Origin: Choristoneura fumiferana
Lineage: Eukaryota > Arthropoda > Insecta > Lepidoptera > Tortricidae
Length of the DNA: 64,000 nucleotides
Assembly: GCF_025370935.1 (NCBI RefSeq)
Contig: NC_133472.1
Coordinates: forward strand, 44,771,308 to 44,835,307
Reading direction: 5' to 3'
Below the pieces are notes generated by a model. It saw only the letters and a list, made by a program, of their open reading frames with translations. It searched no databases and was not told where the DNA came from. Shown here piece after piece: positions 58,201 through 64,000 of the stretch. The first letter of the stretch is position 1; each line of letters starts with the position of its first letter. The position numbers and the translations under genes were made by a program.

Positions 58201-60622
58201 TGCACTGTTGTGTTTCGGCGTGGAGAGTAAGACAGCTGGTGAAATTACTGGCACGTCAGGTATCCCATCTTAGACCTCTAGGTATGCAACGCATCTGCAA
58301 TACCCCTGCAGGTGTTTATGGGCGGTGGTGATCTCTTACCATCAGGAGACCGACTTGCTCGTTAGCGGATCCCGTCGAATAAAAAAAAAGTTTGTTTACA
58401 TTAAGTTCCCATCCAAACCAAGTATAAATATCTGTAAAGTCAAGGACCTAGACGCGAGAATCTAGTACTAAGTAGGGATCCTAGACTCAAGTTTACCTTG
58501 TAAAAGGGCACGTTGGCTCCATCAGCGATCCCCTGGATCTCTTTCACGTACTGCGGGTATCTATTCTTCATGTTAGCCAGTGTCTTGTCATACGCTCCCC
58601 GCCCCGTCTCCGTGGCATACTCCTTTTCGAAGTCGGGCAAGTTCTCGTAAGTGACGAGGAAGTTCTTGATGACGGACGCGAAGAGGCGACCCTGGAATAA
58701 AAAAGTTTTTGTAAAATTCTTTCTGATCCGATGCGAGCCGTTTGATGAAAATTATCCTTAGGCATCTGAATGAATGATTTACTTGAAACTTAATTATTTA
58801 TTAATAAAAAAATACAGCATTCAGTTAGAAAACCAATGCACTGTAAAATTTAAATTATCCAATAAAACCGGCCAAGAGCGTGTCGGTCACGCCCAAAATA
58901 GGGTTCCGTAGCCATTACGAAAAAAATAAGTGATATTTCTCTAAGGATTTCGTATTTTATACGGAATCTACCAAGTTTAGGTATGTTTTTATACCTTAGG
59001 CTGCGATTTACTCTTAAACTACTAATATTCTAAAGCAAACTTAGCCGTTATAGTTTTCCTTCAAGGTTTGATATATTTACTACCATTCTGAATTTTTTCA
59101 AATTTTTCCACTCACCGGTTTAGATTTTAGAGATGCTCGATTTTTATGAAAATTTGCACTTTAAAGTTGAATATTTCGCAAACAAATCACTAAATCGAAA
59201 AATAGTCTTGTAGCACCCCCCTAATGGTTTTAACCTGTCCTCTCCCAGAGGCACAAATTTGTGCCCAAAACCCTTCGATCCTGTTATCCTGGGAGATGAC
59301 AGATAAAAGACCTATCCAACGAAACCGCACATTATAGGGTTGGATGAAAAAATAAAACACCCCACTTTACGTCTATGGGAGGTGTAGATACGCTTTTTTT
59401 TTTAAGTAGCCTGTATAGTGTCCCACTGCTGGGCAAAAGCCTCCCCTCTTGACCTCCACAACTATCGTTCTGACACAATGTCGGGCCAGTCCTTTGCGTA
59501 CGTGTCCAGATCGTCCCGCCATCTCCTTCTCGGTCTGCCTCGATGTCGCTGGCCGTTCTCCGGCGCCCACCAAGTAACTGTGCGAACCCACCTTTGTGGG
59601 TGCATGCGACAGACGTGTCCAGCCCTGTCCCATTTTAGCTTAGCAGTCTTTCAGTCGGTTATGCGTGTTTTTGAGCGCAGCGTGGTGTTCCGGATTCTGT
59701 CCATCCGCTTCACACCTAAATATGGTACGCTCTATCGCTCTACGTAGATACGCTAAAAAAATTTTTTTTTAATTTTTTATTGTACTATTTGGTTGGTATA
59801 GTTTACATATATTCGTGCAAAATTACAGCTTTCTAGCATTGAGATAGTCCCTGAGCAAAGCCGCGGACGGACAGACGGACAGACAGACATGACGAAACTA
59901 TAAGGGTTCCGTATTGCCATTTTGGCTCCGTAACTAGTCAAAAATAACTTTATAGGGATTTTTGAACGTCGTCTTCGTCGCTGCCCTAAAACGACGGACC
60001 ACCACACCCTCCCGCCAGAAGTCGGAGCGCAGGAACGCTGGTGCTTGGCAGGTACTTGGAGTCTAAATGTGCTGAAATTGTTAGCCCTTGAGGCTCGAGC
60101 GGGAGGATGGACAGTAGCTGGGCTTCCTGTAACCGGCGCTGTACACCAACACCTTATCGACAGATGTTTTTATACCGTTAAGAGTTATATTTGGAAGTTA
60201 TTATTGATTGAACTTTTGAACTTATTTGTTTTGATTATTTTTGTGATTTTTGATCTATTTTAATTTGGTATTTGACATGGGAAATGTGTAATTTTATTAA
60301 ATTAAAATAATTAATCGCCCCTTAACAAAATATTTGCACGCCTGCATGCAGGCTGAATAATACATTGAAATAAAAAATATATACATTCCTGTACTGTATT
60401 CTGGCAAATACTTACTTTTGACTTTTTGACTTTTTTATTATAGTAAGTATATTAATGCCTATTATAGTGTTGACTGCAATGTGGTCTCAAAAAGTACCTA
60501 CTCATCTCTGAGTATGGCAGTTGAACTGACCGTATCAAAACCGATGTCGTAGTGACTGCCCTTTAGATACACGACGGGCACAGCGTTACGCCGTCCGAGC
60601 TTCTCCACCAGTCCATCGGTAC
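52238..60622 (-). CDS. tan: Tan-like beta-alanyl-dopamine / carcinine hydrolase, peptidase family C45 (9 exons, 5' end not found)
   Basis: Hydrolyses N-beta-alanyl-dopamine back to dopamine (cuticle pigmentation) and carcinine to histamine (photoreceptors), opposing Ebony. Exons in transcript order: 60531-60622, 58497-58691, 57999-58106, 56472-56573, 55548-55680, 55041-55133, 54011-54158, 53358-53551, 52238-52350. All have GT/AG ends and matching phases, giving 391 residues to a TAA; Drosophila Tan is of similar size, so only a short N-terminus is missing. Motifs in order: VVYLKGSHYDIGFDTG, the helix with YPQYVKEIQGIADGANVPF, LFLLHLDD, GGC at about residues 119-121 (the Gly-Cys self-cleavage site that frees the catalytic Cys), LGHNEDA, LCYAGQLPGYTMGHNENGL, FSINTLSA and a C-terminal VWQG...GIFDLD. 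Precursor is normally cleaved into two chains. No frameshift seen. A C45 paralogue annotated as acyltransferase is possible, but the similarity to Tan runs along the whole length. Confidence 0.92.
52812..53357 (-). repeat. Tandem decayed copies of the end of a tan exon
   Basis: In the last tan intron, three clear units (about 52938-53097, 53098-53223, 53224-53356) and one older unit (about 52812-52890) repeat the 3' part of exon 53358-53551 plus the start of the following intron. Shared words are accttgccagacaatgaacg, ccaccagtgtaagataggtt and cctgtag-tatggtctt. The units at 53098 and 53224 keep a usable splice donor (cag/gtcagt on the minus strand); the unit at 52938 has lost it. None has a convincing acceptor, and small insertions disrupt the tan reading frame, so these look like relics. 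Confidence 0.75.
54195..54612. mobile_element. Foldback element in tan intron with TIRs and B-box-like words
   Basis: Outer inverted ends gggtggctcatacgaagatc with tgttctta on the left, and taagaacagatcttcgtatg with gagccaccctg on the right. Inside, a pair of related words in opposite orientation, gggaatcgagaccgg and ccgggtttgaatcccg, resembles a Pol III B box. Non-coding. Confidence 0.55.
54715..55020 (+). repeat. Minisatellite, about 34 bp period, in tan intron
   Basis: About nine imperfect units of the form ccatgc-atctattacttggcaaccttgc. Units vary between tattacttggc and tattcttttggc types. It ends about 20 bp from the donor of tan exon 55041-55133. Open frames through it are chance products of the repeat. 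Confidence 0.8.
55440..55508. repeat. Half MITE of the GCTACTACGAAACT family in tan intron
   Basis: Only the right half (taatacgagagcgagag to cgagtttcgtagtagc) is present. It lies 40 bp from the end of tan exon 55548-55680. Confidence 0.65.
55817..55841 (+). repeat. TTTC microsatellite at a retro-repeat tail
   Basis: Five or six TTTC units following aatgtgcgaggtccgaataa, as at the 3' end of a short retroelement. Confidence 0.6.
56333..56452. repeat. Palindromic MITE in tan intron, 13 bp from a splice donor
   Basis: Member of the GCTACTACGAAACT family with arms gggcctactacgaaaatcg and cgaacttcgaattttgtgg. Its right end lies about 13 bp from the donor site of tan exon 56472-56573 (donor gtacgt at 56466-56471, read on the minus strand). 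Confidence 0.75.
56693..56881. mobile_element. Palindromic element with GAGACGAGACGAGGC arms in tan intron
   Basis: Left end ttttccaccggcgagctgag and right end ctcgcctcgccggtggaaaa are inverted. Next to each lies a GAGACGAG/CTCGTCTC simple-repeat arm, then gaatcgaaatttgtatg against catacaaatttcaattc. The centre is GC-rich (cccgcggaggctcgcggcgg). Non-coding. Confidence 0.75.
56912..57780 (+). mobile_element. Foldback-family repeat split by a nested insertion
   Basis: The left part (56912-57036) and right part (57670-57780) belong to one AACCCCC-family element. About 640 bp is inserted between them at gatttgaatg, which appears on both sides. The insert ends with a LINE-like 3' end (aagtttcttgcggcgcattc, tctttccgaaagcgctggta). 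It lies in the tan intron between exons 56472 and 57999. Confidence 0.6.
58868..59945 (+). mobile_element. Dispersed repeat (CGGCCAAGAGCGTGTCGG) hosting a LINE fragment
   Basis: Starts accggccaagagcgtgtcgg with gggttccgtagccattacg and ends in ggacagacggacagacagac and aagggttccgta. It is split by the LINE piece at 59395-59742. It sits in the tan intron between exons 58497 and 60531. Confidence 0.6.
59395..59742 (-). mobile_element. 5'-truncated LINE fragment (endonuclease/reverse transcriptase C-terminus)
   Basis: On the minus strand one frame reads GRPRRRWRDDLDTYAKDWPD and then, after a stop, LWRSRGEAFAQQWDTIQA. This is the familiar C-terminal end of insect LINE endonuclease-reverse transcriptases. 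A poly(T) run at 59395-59403 is its poly(A) tail. The 11 bp gtagatacgct lies on both sides (59384-59394 and about 59743-59754). It is a typical dead, truncated retro-insertion. Confidence 0.75.
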
Positions 60623-60684
60623 CTGCAAATTAAGATAAACAGGGTTTAGCACAGGAAAAATGGCATATTTTGCCGGCAAAATAT

Positions 60685-61497
60685 GTACATCAATGAAACT
60701 TTGTTTATAACTTTTATCTTGGCACTAGAAAAAACTCACGTCTTAAACCGAGTTTAGCTCGACATGTTTCGGGCTATTTCGTAGCCCTTCTTCTCAGGAG
60801 CACGCGACTCGGCGGCTGCCGCAACACGCTATGCGCCACCGCTCTGATCGCGCGACTGCCCGACGAAACAGTTGAGCGATCAGAGCGGTGGCGCGTAGTG
60901 TGCGTTTTGCGGCAGCCGCCGAGAAGAAGGGCTACGAAATAGCCCGAAACATGTCGAGCTAAACTCGGTTTAAGACGTGAGTTATCCGTTACAATATAAT
61001 TTTCTATGCATTTTTTTGAGCTGGATGGAATGAGACCATACCTATACTCATAGGATCAATATTTTATGCAGCGAGATATGAAGGGTGTTTGTCTTGTTTT
61101 TGTTGAAAACATGGAAAACAAAATATTTTTATTTTAACTCGACCAATTTTGGGTTTAAGCAACAATATAGCTTCTCAGTATCACTGAGAACAAACAGTAT
61201 TACCATCACATCCACATCTTTAGAAACTATTGTTGATAAATGGTTTTTAGACTGTTCTATATTTCCAACAAAAACCCTTCAAATCTCGCAAAATGTTGAT
61301 CCTATGAGTATGGGTATGGTATTCGATTCAGTGCAAAAAAATCCGTAGATAATGACACCTCAATAGCTTAGTTTGTAAAATTGGCCCCTGCTTATACCCC
61401 CTGGGAGAGGGTAGGTTGCCTAAATTTAGGTAGGACTCGGCAGATCCTCATTTCTAGTGCCAAGATAAAAGTTATAAACAAAGTTTTATTGATGTAC
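60685..61497. mobile_element. Foldback element containing a second palindrome
   Basis: Outer arms 60685-60728 and 61454-61497 are inverted (gtacatcaatgaaactttgt with atcttggcactag against ctagtgccaagat and aaagttttattgatgtac). Just inside the left arm sits the palindrome 60735-60981. A third inverted pair, actcataggatcaatatttt and aaaatgttgatcctatgagt, lies at about 61045 and 61285-61310. Confidence 0.6.
60735..60981. mobile_element. Palindrome related to 25878-26174
   Basis: Arms ctcacgtcttaaaccgagtt and aactcggtttaagacgtgag, with cgacatgtttcgggctattt against aaatagcccgaaacatgtcg. The loop contains a second inverted pair, ccaccgctctgatcg and cgatcagagcggtgg. It is older and less perfect than its relative in copy 2 of the duplication. 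Confidence 0.7.
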
Positions 61498-61828
61498 AAC
61501 TGTCTTATTTAGTCTCATTTTAACTGTGCTAAGACGTGGGCCAACAGCTTTCTTAATAATATGGATATTATTCCAAGATGTTTTATTCAATGACTAAGCT
61601 TTTTAAAGCACATTCGGCCGTCGCGAGGACGCACGAGATTATAATATTAGAAGGAAGTTTATCTAAGGTTAGATGATCTGTTCAATATAGGAATAGACAG
61701 AAGGAAAATAAGCTCTTTATAGTGCACGCTTTAGGAAGTCATTTAATAGATTGCATTTTTTTTTGTATACGGTCTAAACTTAATTCCAATTAAAATATCG
61801 ATGACGTCAATTAGTTGCTAGCCTGCGG

Positions 61829-61997
61829 GAACTATGCAATTTTCCGGGATAAAAACTATTCTATGTCCGTCCCCGGGACTTGTACTATCTGTTTGCCGAA
61901 TTTCACCTAAATCGGTTCAGCGGTTAAGACGTGAAGAGGTAGGCAATAAACAAACATGCAGACTTACAAACTTTCGCAATTATAATTAATATTAGTG
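61829..61997 (+). repeat. SINE-like dispersed repeat (CGCGGGAACTAT family)
   Basis: Reads gcgggaactatgcaattttc, gggataaaaactattctatg, tttcacctaaatcggttcag, caaacatgcagacttacaaa and ends ctttcgcaattataattaat. Same layout as 15018-15210. Confidence 0.6.
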
Positions 61998-63214
61998 AAA
62001 TTAACTTTGCTATTTTTCATATCATAATTTAAAAACAATAAAAAAACTTTTCCTATTTTGTTAAAAACATACGTCTTCCTATAAAATACCTAAAATGGCA
62101 GAGGTAAAGAACATTCTGCAAGAAACGGAACGTTTATGATATTGTTAACTCAAGAAATATTCTTTACATTATATTTTATAGTTTTTAATCGCCAATTTGG
62201 ATGAAAATGTGATGAACTTTAATCATTACACGAATAGTTAATACTCACAACTAAAGCAATGCACCAACTTTGATGAAAATTGGAATGGAAAAAGCTTTAA
62301 CTTCATAGCAGAAACTAGGTACGAGTAGAAATATTTTTAAACAGAGAATGAGAGCGGATGAGTCTACGAAACACAGTTATTAATATGTAGGTAGGTATAA
62401 ATATAAATCGAATTAAGATTCAGCAAATTACGTACTCATTAATATTGTGTTATTTTGTAAATAAATTACGTATTAATCTACTAACAAAGTAAACAAAATT
62501 ATGACTTTATCTTATTACTTCTTTTATTCACCATCATCATCATCGTTATTTCGTAATAAAAGTCGTCTTCACAAAAAATGTTTAGAACCCCTTCTTCTGT
62601 GACCTTCTAGAGTCCAATGTTATCCTAAATGGACTGATTATATAAATTAAATGAGTCCACGTAAATCAAAATGTAAACATGATTAATTAATAATTTATTG
62701 AATCAGGCGTTACTTTGCGGAGGTCCATATGAATGAACTTAAAGAATTTCCTTGCTCACCCGCGACCTTACGATAGCAATTTGCTTAGTCAATTCTTTTA
62801 GTTCAATGATTAATAAACAAAAAGGTAAAATCTGTTTTAAATGCAAATGTAAAACTTTGAGACATGTTTTGGCAGAATGCAAACATGAAAATCTGTCTTT
62901 GCCAATTTTTCTACGTTTATCCTTGCTACGTTTTCGTAGGCTGATGTGATATTTTTTAAGAGTTTAAATAATTGAGGAGGTTATTTTAATTATTTAATCA
63001 TCTTGATTAGCTATAATCTTTTACGAGTAAACACTTGGACATATTTATAACGCAATGTTTTAGTTTAGACTAACGCAGTCATTACTAAATTTTATGTATT
63101 AAATTCGGGTTTTGTGCCGCGTACCTTGATTTTAGACAAGCTCGATATTTCGACACAGTTGCATGCGCCATGATCACCACACGACTCGTCTCGCCACAGC
63201 TCGCCATCCTTATG

Positions 63215-63715
63215 GTTTCGTCATACATGTCTGTCTGTCTGTCCGTCCGTATGTCACAGCCATTTTATTTCCGAAACTATAAGAACTATACTGTTGACAC
63301 TTGGTAAGTAGATGTATCTGTGAACCGCATTAAGATTTTCATACAAAACTAGAAAAAAACAATAAATTTTGGGGTTTCCCCATACTTAGAACTGATATTG
63401 AGGTTCTTAATATCATTTTTTTCTAAAGTGAATAGTTTGCGCGAGAGACACTTCCAAAAAATGTGTGTTAAAATGTGTGTGTCCCCCCCTGTAACTAATA
63501 AAATAAGATAATGATAAAACTAAAAAAAACTATATGATGTAGGTACCTACATTATCATGCAAACTTCTACCGAAAATTGGTTTGAACGTGATCTAGTGAG
63601 TATTTTTTTTAATACGTCATAAATCGTAAAGTAAAGGAAACTTTTATAATTATGTTACTTGCTGCTACGGAACCCTTCATGGGCGAGTCCGACTCCTACT
63701 TGACCGCTTCTTTAT
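63215..63715 (-). mobile_element. Dispersed repeat (CGGCCAAGTGCGAGTCGGACTC family), inverted, fairly complete
   Basis: Minus-strand start near 63715 (caagtaggagtcggactcgc, atgaagggttccgtagcagc) and end near 63215 (tgacatacggacggacagac, agacatgtatgacgaaacca). Same order of blocks as 16770-17470 but without the nested LINE tail. Confidence 0.6.
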
Positions 63716-64000
63716 AATTTTTTATTTACGAAAAAGTAAATTATCAGATCAATTTTATGGTACGATTTTAAGGTGTAATAAATATGATTTTAATCTAAAC
63801 TTTGTTTTCACGCCCGTAATAACAGACTTTGAAAGCCATACTTAAAAACCTCACGCAACAGTGCGCCATCTAGTGAGACACAACACGATAGCCCTCATTG
63901 ACTATAACCTAACCTCCAACAAACAAGTTGGAAAACCCCTGACTTTGTCACTTCAAACTTCAATATCTCAAAAACGACCGACCTATTTTGATGAAACGTC

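Larger units (their letters stand above)
60623..64000. other. Repeat-rich region upstream of the last tan exon found
   Basis: The missing first tan exon(s) should be here or beyond the window; I could not identify them. Visible: a nested foldback (60685-61497), a SINE-like repeat (61829-61997), an inverted GGCCAAGTGCG-family element (63215-63715), an inverted copy of the TAGATGGCGC repeat (63765-63895), and the start of an AACCCCC-family repeat (63935-64000). 62000-63090 is AT-rich with nothing recognisable. Confidence 0.55.

Noticed and set aside
59373..59747. ORFs of 86 and 109 residues
   Set aside because: They lie in the LINE fragment but in the wrong frame or strand; the true frame carries a stop codon.
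63100..63200. Possible first exon of tan with an in-frame ATG on the minus strand
   Set aside because: No donor in the right phase, and the sequence resembles a dispersed repeat; the N-terminus does not look like Tan.

Overview
The window is AT-rich, intron- and transposon-dense eukaryotic nuclear DNA, most likely from a moth or butterfly (Lepidoptera). The evidence is the intron-exon genes with insect relatives, a Cys (not Sec) version of selenoprotein K, a tan-type cuticle/visual amine hydrolase, and a dense load of short palindromic and tRNA-derived repeats of the kind usual in lepidopteran genomes. There is no bacterial gene organisation, CRISPR array or recognisable virus.

Layout. Positions 1-23993 and about 24142-46815 are two direct, nearly identical copies of one ~23 kb segment. 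They are separated by exactly 100 N (23994-24093), a conventional placeholder for a scaffold gap. Each copy carries an Eph receptor tyrosine kinase (minus strand, intronless), a HAD-family hydrolase of the HDHD3/Reg-2 type (minus strand, single exon), a small undefined ORF or terminal exon (minus), and a four-exon Cys-containing selenoprotein K homologue (plus). The exons of the last gene were assembled here from splice sites and frame. The copies differ mainly by transposon presence/absence and single-base homopolymer changes. Each Eph copy has one frameshift, at different places, and each is intact where the other is broken. The simplest reading is two haplotypes of one locus placed side by side in the assembly, not two genes.

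From about 46816 to 52200 the DNA is unique and gene-free: dispersed repeats, a tRNA-derived SINE, a foldback relic and arrays of ATCGATTAAT-like palindromes. From 52238 to 60622 nine minus-strand exons join in perfect phase into a 391-residue protein (only the extreme N-terminus missing) that matches Tan, the beta-alanyl-dopamine/carcinine hydrolase of peptidase family C45, including the Gly-Cys self-cleavage site. Its introns are full of palindromic elements, a ~34 bp minisatellite and a tandem series of decayed copies of one of its own exon ends. From 60623 to 64000 there are only nested repeats.

The genes do not form a pathway. Eph is a cell-surface guidance receptor, SelK an ER membrane protein, HDHD3 a predicted soluble phosphatase-like protein, and Tan acts in amine recycling and pigmentation. 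The strongest observations are the probable false duplication with reciprocal frameshifts, the intronless Eph gene, the Cys-x-Cys tail of SelK, the exon-fragment array in tan, and a perfect 119 bp-arm palindrome present in only one copy.
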